Made by a program: the position numbers and the translations under genes. This document shows, in pieces, positions 1 through 11,860 of a DNA stretch of 64,000 nucleotides (within the stretch, counting starts at the first letter, position 1; each line of letters starts with the position of its first letter). Source of the DNA: Agroathelia rolfsii. Taxonomy: Eukaryota; Basidiomycota; Agaricomycetes; Amylocorticiales; Amylocorticiaceae. The stretch is from positions 930,001-994,000 of the forward strand of contig JABRWF010000001.1 of NCBI GenBank assembly GCA_018343915.1, read 5' to 3'. The notes below the pieces were generated by a model that worked only from the letters and a program-made list of their open reading frames with translations, was not told the DNA's origin and searched no databases.

Positions 1-1
1 G

Positions 2-656
2 CCGTCCCTGCAGGATTGGATATCTCAGTTCGACGAGCCGTCCGTTGAGGGTATGCCCAAGCCTGGGCAGAGTGTTCCGGCCTTAGTTACAAAGGACTTA
101 GCATGGTGGTTGGATACTTTGTCACGCCCTGCTATCCCTAGAGACCTGTCCCCTCTGGCACCAGCCAAGGATTTAGGCATCTGGGTTGACGCTTCTACCG
201 ACTGGGGAATCGGCTTAGTTTGGTGGCAGTCACTACGTCGCTTGGTCATGGCTGCCTACCAGTGGTTTGGGCAGAGAGCCAGGTAAACACATCGCTTGGG
301 GAGAGGCCATTGCCATAGAGTTGGCCGTGTATTCTTGCATTGCGGGGGGTTTGGCCGGGAACGGTGCTTGGTACGTCATTTACGGAGACAACCAGGGAGT
401 TGCGGCCGCCTTTGAAAATGGTCAGAGCGATAACATACGGATCAATCAGTGCATTCGTAGGGCGGAAAGTGCTGCTCGTGCGACTAATTCCCCCATTGCT
501 ATATCTTACGTCCCATCCACGCAAAACCGAGCCGACGGCCTTTCTCAGGGGGTGCGATCCTGGGGTCTGTCTCCGGTCCCTTTCCATGGTAATACTCATT
601 GGCGGTTACCACCAGAACTCACTTCTGTCATTCGTCTAAATTGGATTTACTACTAG
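2..656 (+). pseudogene. retroelement RNase H-like domain, 5'-truncated and frameshifted
   Basis: An open frame runs from base 2 and moves to the next frame near 218-222, where the strand of catalytic-type residues continues. Visible motifs in order are a tryptophan-rich LAWWLDTL segment, WVDAST (first Asp), AWGEAIAIELA (Glu), IYGDNQG (Asp) and a terminal NRADGLSQG (Asp). This order is that of an RNase H fold from a retroelement polyprotein, and the wording resembles DIRS/tyrosine-recombinase elements of mushrooms more than Ty3. The reverse transcriptase would lie left of the window. The frameshift and lack of flanking domains suggest a dead fragment. Family placement is inference. Confidence 0.55.
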
Positions 657-992
657 ATTATTATCCTGTATGTCTTTTACTGCTGATTTTCACGAATTTG
701 TAATGTATTGACCTCCCAAAAATCCGTTCGCCTTGGACTTAAAAAGCTCATATCTAGTGCTCGAGAGATGTGTTGATCATCTTTGCCTACGCAGCCAGCT
801 ACAGGTCACCAACAGATTGAATTCTGTGCAAAATATCAGAAACCATTAAATGAGTTTGCGCATACTACTGATATTACAATGATATAGTAACTATTATACA
901 TATTATTTCCCACATAAACAGTCCATCATGTGAGTCCATGGTGAGAAGAATGTAAGAGTGACTGTCAACAGCGAACACAAATGTCAGTGTCA
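657..992. other. AT-rich intergenic spacer
   Basis: No reading frame, repeat or RNA signal recognised between the retroelement fragment and the 3' end of the kinase gene. Confidence 0.5.
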
Positions 993-2527
993 CTAGCAGA
1001 CTGTCAGTGCAGCTCGACCACCGACCACCCCCACCAGTTTGTTAGGCAAATGGTCCAAGCACATAAAAGGAATATTAGTTGAATAAACCACCTCGACACC
1101 AGTTTTCGCCGTTACCTTTCCAGGTGCCACGGGTGCCACCTCTGGTGTAATCGGCCCTTTGCTGTCCTTTGTGCTGCTGGAGCGTGTCGGCGGCAGTGGG
1201 TCATCTTCCTGCTCAACTTGGACCCTACGATCAACTGGAGGCTCAGCTGAGGTACCGCAGCTCCCCAACACGTACTCCTTCTGTTCGGCGCTGCTACGAG
1301 CGGCTACAGGCTGGTGTTTCCGAGCGGCGTTGGGACGGTATAGATCGAATCCGGATGTGGTGTCAATCTTCCAGAACTCTGATCCGCCCGCATAGCGTTT
1401 GAGGAGCCTACGAGATGCAGGGCTACAGCGGCCGAGGTCCTCCTTGCCAGGGAAAAATTCGTCCAGATTTCGAATGGCTTCCTTGAGTTCGGCGAGGGTC
1501 ATGCGCTTCTCGTAAGGCGCAAATACTTTGCAGAAAATGCAAAATAATGGATAAGTGATTGGATAGGTAGAGAAGAGGTGTCGGTTGTCCCTGACAAATG
1601 TACGGTATTGTGAGTCGTTGATACTGGCCTCAGCCCATGGGTATGTGTGCGTAACAAGAATGAAGAGGATGATACCCAGGGAGAATACGTCCGATTGTCG
1701 GGTGTTGTACATTGTGCTGTGATGAGCTCGCATACCTAAGCATTCTGTATTTGATGTGGTTTCAGAAAACGCAATGATAGAGGGACAAAGAAGAGAACAT
1801 GTAATGAAACACATTCACAAAAATTACCTGGACTCCGGAACGATCTGGTTCCTACGCCAAACCCTTTTATTTCCTCCTCGGTTGTCGCCAGGCCAAAGTC
1901 AGTAAGATACACCTCCTTGAAGTCCGGCGAACATAGGATGTTCTCCAGTTTGAGATCGCGATGGAAAACACCTTTCGAGTGGCAATGTTCAACTGCGTCA
2001 ATGAGCTGTAAAAAGATGGACTTGATGAGGGCACTGTTGTTTGCAAACACCCCACTCTCAGTGAAAGCGTCACGAAGATCGCCACCGGAGTGATAGTCCA
2101 TAACTATGAAAATGTATGGATCCGCGATGACCATCTCGTGAAATTTTACAATGTTGGGATGGCCGGAGACAGCCTCATGAACGGATGTTTCCAGCGAACC
2201 GTACTTGATAGCAGTCGCCCGTGACAAGATCTTGACCGCATATTCTTTGTCGGGCTCGTCGGTGCACCCCCAGAGAGACGCTCGGTACACAGAGCCGTAG
2301 CCCCCTTCCCCTATCTTCTCGCGCAAGGTCAACGGACCTTGTCTGAGGACGTGGATAGTTTTCCCAGTAAAGTCTGGAATATGGTCGCGGTCTCGCTTGG
2401 CACGACGCTCCCTACGGCTGCGACGACTCGGAGGCGGGTTTGTAGGGATGTCAATGCTGGATCTGGAGCCAGAACCAACCTCTGAGACGCTAGGCTCAGA
2501 GTCGCTGTATGATAAGAGCAACGACAT
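993..2527 (-). CDS. Ran1/Pat1-like serine/threonine protein kinase
   Basis: Two exons (2527-1828, 1744-993) with an 83-nt intron give 483 residues. The intron splits the SPE (APE-type) codon, and removing it restores FRSPECLGMR. Kinase landmarks are all present: glycine loop GEGGYGSV (about 73-80), Lys99 in EYAVKI, HRDLKLEN (189-196), DFG (210-212), then DVFSLGIILF. The N-terminal 60 residues are Ser- and Arg-rich, and the C-terminal 150 are low complexity with many Ser/Pro. The family is the fungal Ran1-like group that includes regulators of meiosis and nutrient response. The specific substrate cannot be read from sequence. An active enzyme is expected because no catalytic residue is missing. 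Confidence 0.9.
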
Positions 2528-3329
2528 GACGAGTTATGAAGGATTAAGGAAATATACGAAGTAAGAGTGGTACGGTGATAGCCGCAATTGGGAGTGGATG
2601 TGGGCAATGTAGGGTAGTGAGCTGGGGGGAAAGGACCAGACTTTTATACGACACCATCTCTAAGGGGGTCACCTATATGGCATGACGTCGTGAACAAGGA
2701 TATAAGTGCATAAACGTGTGAGAGGGGATGACTATATTTTGTATCACAAGGAAAGCAGATTCGATGTTCAATATTTGACAACAAGGTTGGACATGACATG
2801 AAGAACTCAGGAGTTATACTGCAGTCATCGTCGTATGCCAGTGGAATTCATGAGCGTCTTCAAACGTCCGCTTTTGGTGACCAGATTCATAATGCTCGAG
2901 TATAATCCAGTGATCGAGTGTCAATCCCGGAGCACATGGCAGAGGAAAAGGAGAGGCTCGTTGGGTTTGAGCTTCAAGTTGTTATTCTGGTATTACTGAC
3001 GCCCCACTACTCAAGTTGACGAACCACGGATCCACGAGTACTTGGCTTCAAGTAATATGAGCCATGCTTAGGGACTATTATCGATTGCTAGACTGTCGTT
3101 GGATAATTGCACGTACCATAAGTTTAGTGCTCGAGTCGAGGGCCTGCCGGGCCGAAGTTGGCAATGTTTAGATCCATGATTACGTAATATGACATCCTTA
3201 ATGCTTCCGGACAGCTTGCACTGGCACTACCTGTTTGCCATTACTCTTGTCAACCGCCGTGAGCGTAACATCTACTATTCCTCTGAGACAGAAAATCCTA
3301 CCCCTGACCAATAAGTGTTGTCAAGAGCA
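2528..3329. other. divergent intergenic region, kinase(-)/ESS1(+)
   Basis: About 800 bp with no credible frame. It must hold both promoters because the flanking genes point away from each other. No repeat or clear TATA element was assigned. Confidence 0.5.
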
Positions 3330-4075
3330 ATGGTTTGTCTAGACTACTGCTCCCCTCATACTTGCCCCTAACTATTACCGTCGTTATCGTCGTCATAACC
3401 AACTACAGTCGAGCAGTACATGGGAAGTCCGCATATCAAAGTCGAAAGGCCTGCCTTACTTCTATAACACCGAAACCAAATCTTCCGTCTGGGACCCACC
3501 CTCGGAACTTACGCCTGAGCAGATCGAGCAGCTCCCGGGCGCAGAACAGCTCAAATCTGCAGGCTCAGGTGGCGGCGCACCACCGGGTCAAGTGCGCGCG
3601 AGCCATCTGCTTGTGAAGCACAAGGACAGTCGACGTCCGTCGAGCTGGAAAGAGGTCTAGATCGTTTCCCTTTTCTTCCACACTGTTTACATGATTATTT
3701 TTTTTTCCTATTCAAGCTCCAGCCTTTCTCATGCGTGCTGACTTTTGTTCTCTCCCCCCCACCCCCTTTCCCCTGACTCTTGTTGCCCCCTTTGTATCAT
3801 CTGCACAGGCAAACATCACGCGTACGAAAGATGAGGCAATTGAGATCCTTCGCGGATACCAAGCTGAGATTGGCGGTTCCCCTGAAAAGTTTGCGGGGCT
3901 GGCAAGCGAGCACTCGGATTGCTCCTCGCACACAAACAACGGTGACCTGGGCTGGTTCGGCAGGGGAATGATGCAGAAGCCTTTTGAAGAGGCGACGTAT
4001 GGGCTGGAGGTGGGCCAGATGAGCGACGTGGTGTCGACGGATAGCGGTGTTCACCTCATCTTGAGGACTGGTTAA
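3330..4075 (+). CDS. ESS1: Pin1/Ess1 peptidyl-prolyl cis-trans isomerase (parvulin)
   Basis: Proposed exons 3330-3332, 3409-3654 and 3809-4075 give 171 residues, close to yeast Ess1 (170) and human Pin1 (163). An N-terminal WW domain (WEVRISKSKGLPYFYN ... VWDPP) is followed by a Gly/Ala linker and a parvulin domain with RASHLLVKHKDSRRPSSW, SDCSS, GDLGWFGRGMMQKPFE and DSGVHLILRTG. The SSWKE-ANITRTKDEA junction across intron 2 matches the family exactly. The enzyme isomerises phospho-Ser/Thr-Pro bonds, classically in the RNA polymerase II tail. The first exon would carry only the start codon: ATG is followed at once by GTTTGT, and a CTAAC branch site and CAG acceptor lie downstream. An undetected upstream exon is the alternative. 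Confidence 0.9.
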
Positions 4076-4756
4076 GCACATGACTCCCCCTTTTTTTTCT
4101 CCGCTGGCTTGGATGATCGTGGAAAGGTAAAGGAGCGGAATGAGAAGATGGTTTGTTGAAGGCAAAAGGATGATAATGTACTTTGATAACACGAAATATA
4201 ACTACCTTTCATTTGTAGTCAAATCTATCTCAAGTTGCACCATTTTGATAGCCTGCTAGAATCAAACTTGACCAAAATCATGCCCTTCGAAGGTTTCGAT
4301 TACTTTTTCTTCTGCAACCCTAGGGTGCATGAGTATGCAGTCTCGCTATCCCAAAAGCATCGAAAAAGAAACCTCAGCCTCCGAAGGGTATGACCTTGGC
4401 TCGAATGTAGTAGGTTCCCTTCGCCTTACTAGTGGATTCTACGTTTTTATGCTGTGACTTTATGCTTTCTGATCCGAAAGTTAGGCAAGTTTATATATAT
4501 GTATATATACATATACGAGATGACAACGCAAGTTTGACTGTGTTTGTTATGCATGAGGTTCAACAGATAATCAGTCTCCCCGGCCTTCGCTAGATGCAAT
4601 AATGAGCAGTACTAAGACGTGGTTTTTGTTGAGGGCTACTAACGTATTACATTTGCAGCTGGTACATTATTATTATGCATATACCTAGTAAACTACTACA
4701 CTAATTGTATCATACAGTAAATTACGAATCGGTCTCAGTCACCAGTATCAGGCTTG
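4076..4756. other. convergent 3' intergenic region
   Basis: AT-rich spacer between two converging genes, with a short alternating AT/GT tract (TATATATATGTATATATACATATA) near 4492-4515. Nothing coding recognised. Confidence 0.5.
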
Positions 4757-5579
4757 TTAGCCAAAGTACGATTTTCTCTCGTCGCACGACACATACGGCG
4801 TCGGCGGACGGTCCCGGACAGAATGATGTTTCTTCGAGCTTTGAATCGCCGTCACTGCCGCTGTCGTCGACAAGTTGCGCTGATGATACCCATTGGGTTG
4901 CTCGCGCGTGATGGTCGGGATCGAGAACGACACACTCCTCCTGGCTGACAGGCCGAGACCTACGGGCGGAGGCGCTCTCAAGTTCTGCGGCTTTGGTGCT
5001 GGTGACGGGTCGACATGCTCAGGAATAGTAATGGAGGAGATATCCACGGGATTTAAGGATATACGCCTTGCGGATGCGGCTAGGCATTCTGTAATGTCCC
5101 TTTCGTCGTACTACAGGATATATTGAACATTAGCATTGACACTCGAGGGATAAGGGGAAGGGGTATACCTCGGATTCAAGGGCTGATTCGTTATCTTCAG
5201 GAAACGAGATGCCAAAGTATGAGCTTACTTCGCCCCTCACCCAGCTGGTCTCTGTGCTAGCCGGTGTGCTAGCTCGCAGCGGGGGGGTGATGACATCCAA
5301 GTGGCGTCTCAGGTTGTACGGCGCCAAGTGGGCATCACTTGTGGGCGTGGTGTATGGAGTCACCGTAGTGGAAGATGTGATCGTCTCCCCGCTCAAAGCT
5401 GAACCATTGTAGAGATGGAACTGGGGTAGTGTGAGATGGTGGCTCGGCGGGCCGTGTCCAACTCGGGGTGAGTGCTGAGGCGTGGCGGTGGGTGTATTGA
5501 GGCGCATCTGACGCGCGGTTTGGAATGCTTGCTTCAAGTTGGCAGAGGCCATGGGAGCACGGGAGGATGCGGAGAGCAT
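4757..5579 (-). CDS. hypothetical Ser/Pro/Thr-rich protein
   Basis: Two exons (5579-5169, 5110-4757) with a 58-nt phase-0 intron (GTATAC...TGTAG) give 254 residues. I do not recognise the family. The N-terminal half is rich in Thr, Pro and His. The junction reads ESALESE-YDERDITECLAA. The C-terminal half has a basic-proline run APPPVGLGLSARRSVSFS and ends in DERKSYFG. No signal peptide or membrane segment is seen, so a disordered intracellular protein is likely. Several RxxS sites would suit phosphorylation. A second ATG at 5552 is an alternative start. The clean intron and continuous frame support a real gene. Confidence 0.6.
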
Positions 5580-6208
5580 GGCTATGTGCTAGGACAGTAC
5601 GCGATGATGAAGGATTGGCATGTATTCGAGAAGAGACATTCTTATACACGAGATTTAGGAGATTAGAGACGCCCCTTTTGCACAAGCGGCCAATCTTGGC
5701 AGCGTACAAGATCCTTTGCATATCAGAAGATCAGGGGCAGCCAGATATTATCTTACGTCTTGTCGAGATGGGGCCTATTAGCAATATACGCAACACGATG
5801 GTTGATGCATGCGGCTGGGATATGACACCGAGACGTGTGATTCATAGAGAGCCATGTTGAAAACAGCAAGTTGGCTGCGCCTGTTGCCGACTTGAAATGA
5901 AAATCAGACACCAGTCTTTGTCGAGATGGCTGATGGATCATAGTCATTGGCAACAGTAATAGCATACGCAGTGCTCAGTGCATTGCCATTGCCATTGCCA
6001 GCGAGAGAGGACTCGGAGAGGACACTGCCAATGTGCCACAGCACACGCCAAGAGCCGTCTCGCCGAGTGTGTATATTATTATATTCTCCTTATAGTTATT
6101 CTCCCTCCAGTATTATAATTCTCTCCATACTTGGTTCCTCCTCCTCCTCCTCCTCCTCTCTCCTCTGCCCTCAACGACGACGACGACGATACGCTGTGCG
6201 CCAAGAGC
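5580..6208. promoter_or_regulatory. divergent promoter region with CT-rich tract
   Basis: This lies between the start codons of a minus- and a plus-strand gene. It holds a short CCATTG/GCCATT tandem run near 5981-6001 and a long pyrimidine-rich stretch at about 6080-6170 with repeated CTC triplets. Such tracts often precede transcription starts in filamentous fungi. No specific factor site is claimed. Confidence 0.4.
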
Positions 6209-8724
6209 ATGCAAGCCCCGTCGCTGCTAGTCGTCCCCACTTCCCCCGCCGCATCCCGTCCACCAGCAGAGCAGCGCTCTTCATCAGAGTCTGCGACCAT
6301 CGTGCGTACTACCTGCCCCAACAAGCCCTCCCTCCTCTCTGTCTCCCTTTGGCTAATATTGGTCCCTCCTTAATTGCTTACCCCTTTCATCGATCGCAGG
6401 TGACGATTTACTCCATGTACGACGATGATGATGTGCAAGGCGGCTGGTCGGCCTCTGCATCCGAGGAGACAAATGCCCTCGATACCTCCACAAGACACTC
6501 CATCCTCAAGAGCTCGACAGGAGAAAACTCTCTTTTCAGAGCTGCAATAAACAACAGGCGCTCAATAGAGGATGCCCTTGGTCCCCACCGCTCGATGACA
6601 GAGCCAAAGCTCGTTCTAAACTACAATATCCCCTCTGTCAGCCGCCAGTCTTCGTCCGCTGCGTCGGCAACACTCGACGGCAGCCGCTACTCCAGCAACT
6701 CGCACCAGTCCACGACTGAATCCAGTCTCTCGCTCGAGGACAGCTCCTTGCCCTATACGATGGGCAATCGTTCTTCTACCGCCAGCGCCAATCCACACTA
6801 CCGTCGCTCCCAGGTAGAGAGCAGGCATTCCCAAGCAAACTCTCATGGCTCCTCCAATGACAACCATCATCCAAGATCAGAAAACTCAAACTCTCACACA
6901 GTCTCCACTGTCCGTCTCTCAGATACTCCCTCTCCTGTAACCAATCCCCGCCCTCCTCGTAGCAGTCCTCCCTCTCGATCACGCACTTCATCGTCACATA
7001 GTCGAATAAGTGAAAACACACCGATACCGACCACAAGCCCCCCTGTGCCTGCTGCACCCCCTGCGCCCCGGCCACATTCCTCCGTCTCCGTATCCCATTC
7101 CTCTTTACGACCTACCTCAGCTTTGGAAAAGACTCCGGCGGGTGAAAGCACCGACTCTAACAAACATGTACTATCACGTGCAGATGATGAAGACGCCGAT
7201 GCGTTCCATGTACGCAACACATACGCCCGCCTGGACATGTTCGGAGTCAAGGGGGATGGGTACGACGAGGGCCTGGAGCGCACGCGTGCACGACTCGGCC
7301 CTAGTCGAGCGAGCGAGCTCCGCGCGGACGCCAACTTGGACGACGGCACGGAGAAAACGAGGGACCTCACGCCGCGCGAGGTCCAGATACTTGCCAGTTT
7401 AGACCGGTATGCCCTGAGCTGCTGTGATGCACATCCTTGGTTTTCTGATCATCTTTGAATATAGATATGGGTTCTACTCCGCGCCCTCGCATGATCGACT
7501 GATACGCCTCCCTTCGGCACCGCTCCAGAGAAGACTCTCGCGCGTGAGTGCTGGACCGCCATCGGCCACCTCACAACCGCAGTCCCTGCCTTCCCTGCCC
7601 ACCGTTCACCGTCCGCCCAAGGAGCTCGAGCGTGTCGACAAATGGGGACGTATGCTCCAGCCCCTCAAGCGTGACCAAGGCGGCAACGTGGAGACATGGA
7701 GCGTCGCCCCCTCCAAGGCGCACAAGCTTCGATCGAGGTGCTACAAGGGCATCCCCGACCGATGGCGTGGGGCGGCGTGGGAGGTGCTCATGTCCAACTT
7801 CCCGCAGGCGTCGAGCGACGGCGGCAAGCGGGAGCTCGAGCGCCTCGCACGCGATTACGAGGAGGCGATGGACAAGCCGAGTCAGTATGATGTACAGATT
7901 GACTTGGATGTGCCGAGGACGATTAGCGGGCATGTGATGTTTAAGACGCGTTATGGTGCTGGGTGAGGGTTGATTTGTATTTTCGTATCTCAGGATCTAA
8001 TATTTTTTTTTTCGGTGTACAGACAACGTTCGCTATTCCACGTCCTCCATTCCTTCTCCCTCCGCTGTCCACAGTGTGGGTACGTCCAAGGCATGGGCCC
8101 CATCGCAGCCACGATGCTGTGCTACTTCTCGCCCCCCTCCGTCTACGCCTCCCTCGTGCGCCTGCACGACGCCTACGGAATGCACAGCATCTTCTCCCCC
8201 GGCTTCCCCGGCCTGCTCGAGGCGATCTATGTGCAGGAGCGACTCACGCATGACTTTATGCCGAACGTGTACGAGGCGTTCAAGAAGCATATGGTCTCCA
8301 CGACGAGTTATGCGACGAAGTGGTACATCACGCTGTTTGCGAACTCAGTACCGTTCCAGACGCAACTGAGGTTGTGGGATGCGTTTTTGTTGGAGGGGCA
8401 GGATGTGTTTGTCGCTGTTGCTGTGGCTATCGTTTGGGTCTACCGAGGTGCGTCGTCGTCATCATTATCTTATGCTAACGAGGCTGGTTGTTGATCATTA
8501 CATTTATTACTACCTAAACAGACCAAATCACGTCCAGCTCCGCCAACTTTGAGACTGTGCTCTCTCTTCTATCCTCTTTCTTCGTGCCTGAGGACGAGGA
8601 TGCGTTATTGGCTTGGGTAGGGAGACTCCTCGGCGACAAGAAGGTCCGCGATGACATGAAGCGCTGGCGCGCGGAATGGCAAGGCCTCGTGGCCAAAGGC
8701 GAAGACGGCAACGCGCTCCTGTAG
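6209..8724 (+). CDS. TBC-domain Rab GTPase-activating protein
   Basis: Five exons (6209-6301, 6400-7406, 7465-7962, 8023-8447, 8522-8724) give 741 residues. The first 360 residues are Ser/Pro/Arg-rich and probably disordered. The TBC domain spans about 458-690: YKGIPDRWRG, arginine finger IDLDVPRT (Arg518), KTRYGAGQRSLFHVL, glutamine finger GYVQGMGP (Gln555), then LFANSVPFQTQLRLWD. Both catalytic fingers are intact, so it should speed GTP hydrolysis on a Rab in vesicle traffic; which Rab is unknown. The start is unsettled: ATG 6415 lies in frame just after intron 1, which would then be in the 5' UTR. The polypyrimidine-rich 3' flank is probably UTR. Confidence 0.88.
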
Positions 8725-9763
8725 TACTGAAGCCTGGTGCTGGTTGCATTATTATACGCAACAAGCGGGATTATAAAAAAGAAAAAGAAAAAATCTTCTA
8801 ACCATTTTACATTTTTTTCCCACTTTCCATATGCCATCAGACTATCCTCATTTTCATGGTCATCACCATCCATTTTCATCGTTCACATTGTTGTTATTTT
8901 CATCATCTTTCAACAGACGTTGCACGGCTTTTTGGCTTTTTTTCCTCCTACTTATTATTAAGCTTTACTCTAATACGAAAAATACCCTAATCATTTCCCC
9001 CTATCTGGCAACTGGGAGTCTCTTTGTTGGAGTTCTTTCTCTGCTTTCCTTGCTCATTCATCGTTCCGTCTTCCTGGGCAACTATATATATTCCTTCTTT
9101 CCATCACCTTTTCTTTCTTATCATCTGGGGACGAAAAATCATTTTCCTTCATCTTTTAAATCTTTGGACTTACTGTTCGACCACACACACTGCCGCTCCT
9201 TTAGATTTTCTTGTTTATTTCTTTCTTTCTTTTCTCTCAAAGCACAAGCTCTTTTCCATTTCATCCTGCTGTCTGTCATCTGGCATCGCACACGCGCACA
9301 CACACACACTACACACAAACTTTTATCACCTGTCTCATCTCTCTTCCAATCATTTCGTTATCGTCGTCGTTGTCGCCTAACTGACAGCAATCTCTCTTCC
9401 CCCCCTCCCCCTTCCTCCCCCTTTCCTATCAAACAATCGAACAAAAACACAGAAAACAGAAATAATACTAGTATGCACTGATACATAAAGCAAACGGAGC
9501 ATGAAGGCAAATTTCTGTACTTATCAGATGTTCAATATATCCAGTAGCACAAAAGTCATTGAGCATTCTTTTTCGTTTCACCTACTCCGTAGTTTTTTTT
9601 TTCTTGTGGTCAAAAGAATTATTGTATTTTTTTTTCCTTTGTCACCTCAATTTCAATCGGATTAAATTAGATCAATTAGGTTGAACAGCCGCAGGGGGAG
9701 GGGGGGAGATGTTGAGTAGTGTATGCAGAATGACAGTGCTCAAATGCTGAAAAGAAATCGGAT
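8725..9763. other. T/C-rich convergent intergenic region
   Basis: One kilobase between two 3' ends, strongly T- and C-rich on the plus strand. It contains a 650-nt open frame (8831-9481) made almost wholly of Phe/Ser/Leu codons, which I read as composition rather than a gene. Short (AC)n runs lie near 9290-9312. Confidence 0.5.
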
Positions 9764-11407
9764 TCAGAGATCTTCAATCGACAATGCGTCTTCGTCGAGT
9801 AAACCTTCCGCGTAGGCCTGATAAGTGAATGTGTGCATAATAAGTTTATATGGCCTTTTCAGCTTCAGAAGTGGATATGCGACATCGTCAGACTTACTTC
9901 AAGCTCCTGGGTATTGATCTCCTTGTGTTCCGGACGAGGTGCCGAGGGTTGCGGCTGCTCGGCGCCCGACATTGCCTCACGGACCAGGAGGGAGTCCCGG
10001 CTTATAAGCCCGTCCGCTAAATACTGCGAGAGTAAGGTCAGACATGAGCAATGACAGACTGGGAGGCCGTGAGGAGAGAATGTACTCTGAGGTCTGCCGA
10101 GCTGGGTGATACATGTCCCGAAGACTGCTGGGTGGGAGCAGGCGAATCGGACAATGCTTCGCGAATGAGGGCCTCTTGACTAAGGACAGGGTTTTCGTAT
10201 AACTTGAATAGGGGTATGAAGCATTTATACATCAGAACAGCGAGTGACACAATGAGCCTACGAACCGACAGATCCAGTGACGATTCACCCATCCCTGGTA
10301 TCGGTTTCTTCAAAGTGCCGTCCGGTTCGATGATCGTATTCGTCACCTCCTCCGCCAAGCTCTCCAAATCCAGTTCTATCGCCGTCTCTATGCCTTTGTA
10401 TGCACCTGCTACGGCTAATGCATCCGCCCCATCGTTGCCAACCTCACCGCTATGTCCTTTGACCTTGACGAAGCGGAATTTCTGGCCCGAGCGTCCACGC
10501 AGGTCGAGCAAGGCCGCTATATATCGAATGAGCGATGCATTTGCCACTGGAGTGCCGGCCGCGGTCATAAAGTCCTTGCGCCGCCATCCGGGTAACCATT
10601 TATTGAACACTTTAGTGTGGAAGCGTTAGCATGGTGTGCTGGAAAGACTGAGATGGGTGTATGGGTGTGCGTAAAGGCTGACCATTGATGGAGTATTCGG
10701 AATCGGTTCTGATCTCAAGCGGCTTTTTACTAATAGGATGGGTCTGAAGGGCTCGTGCAATAGCCTGTGTTCAATATAAGCCCCTTAAAGCCCTGAATAA
10801 GGATCAAGGTACGTCATTAGACCTACAAATAGCTCTGCATTGTTGTTTGTCTGATTCCCAGGACATCTTTCAGAGATATTTCTGCAGGCAAGAGCGTCGA
10901 AGCATAAGTGAAAAGTTTACTTCTGAACTAGGTACAAAACGTACCGAGAATCGCCTGGGCCAAACCACACCCCAACTCCGGCCACAGCCCCACCCTTTCC
11001 ATTGCTTGGGCAAGCGCCGTCAGTGTAAATCACGTCCCATTCTGAGCTCTTGCTGCTCCCAAGAACTGTTGGGGTTGCACTCTTCGACGCAAGCACGAAA
11101 CTAGGTGCCGGTATAGGGGGCCTCGAAGAAGAAGCACTGTCTAGAATGTCTCGCTTCTCCAATGACTTTTTAGGCGTCTCGTTGTGGAGCAACTCGTTAT
11201 CAATAAACTGCTTGGCTTGTTCCAAGTCCTTGAACTTTTTGTACTGAGCACCAGCGAAGCCTTTAACTTGAGCTTGACACTCCTCCCTTCTGTCATTCGT
11301 CACAGATTGCGCATCGTGCCTTGATGAATGGCGACAAACCATGTATAGTATATTCCCACTTCACGACCTTTCTTCACAGCATAATACCCAGAGGGTGCTT
11401 TAGGCAT
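9764..11407 (-). CDS. RNH1: ribonuclease H1 with N-terminal hybrid-binding domain
   Basis: Eight exons (11407-11340, 11286-10945, 10881-10827, 10764-10683, 10609-10266, 10202-10086, 10023-9898, 9817-9764) give 395 residues, all in phase. A hybrid-binding domain opens the protein (YYAVKKGREVGIYYTWEEC, about 8-50). The RNase H domain has Asp112 (YTDGA), Glu153 (NNNAEL), Asp176 (TDSEY), His235 (VKGHSG) and Asp245 (GNDGAD), the full catalytic set. It removes RNA from RNA-DNA hybrids in nucleus and mitochondria. Past the catalytic core, the last three exons each encode a related acidic unit (EALIREALSD, DSLLVREAMSG, EDALSIEDL), an unusual tail. Confidence 0.9.
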
Positions 11408-11860
11408 GTCCGAGCTGAGGTGCCGACTGTGAGCCCGAGGGCCGGCGAATGTGTTGGCTCTAGGGGCAGGTCCGAATCTTAGAGTCCAGAGGCTAGCACG
11501 GGATGACAGGAGTAAAGATCTTTTGGGGATATGTGCGCTGGAAAGGAGTAGACGCAGAATGGATCTGAGTCGATACAGCTTGGGTTAGACAAGGTGCTGG
11601 GCCGCCAGAGGTGATGATGGCAATGATCGTCTGGCACAGGTTTACGCGTCACACCGGCTTACAATGGAAAGTCACAGTAATGGTCATAAGATAGTAATTA
11701 CAAGTCATGTGACCGCGTTTTCCCGTATGAGCTTCATCTCAGTTCGTGGGTAAATACATAATATATATATAAGATTTTCCTAGTCAATATATATAACACA
11801 AGAGCACCGAATGACCGCCGGATTTAATGACGTCATGTATGGACTACTACTTTTCGTAAC
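11408..11860. other. tandem intergenic region (RNH1 promoter side)
   Basis: About 450 bp between the RNase H1 start and the P450 stop, both on the minus strand. It includes an AT-repeat near 11760-11770. Promoter for RNase H1 by position only. Confidence 0.4.

Noticed and set aside
8831..9481. 216-codon open frame after the RabGAP gene
   Set aside because: Phe/Ser/Leu-rich translation of a T/C-rich 3' flank, no family motif, no splice or start context.
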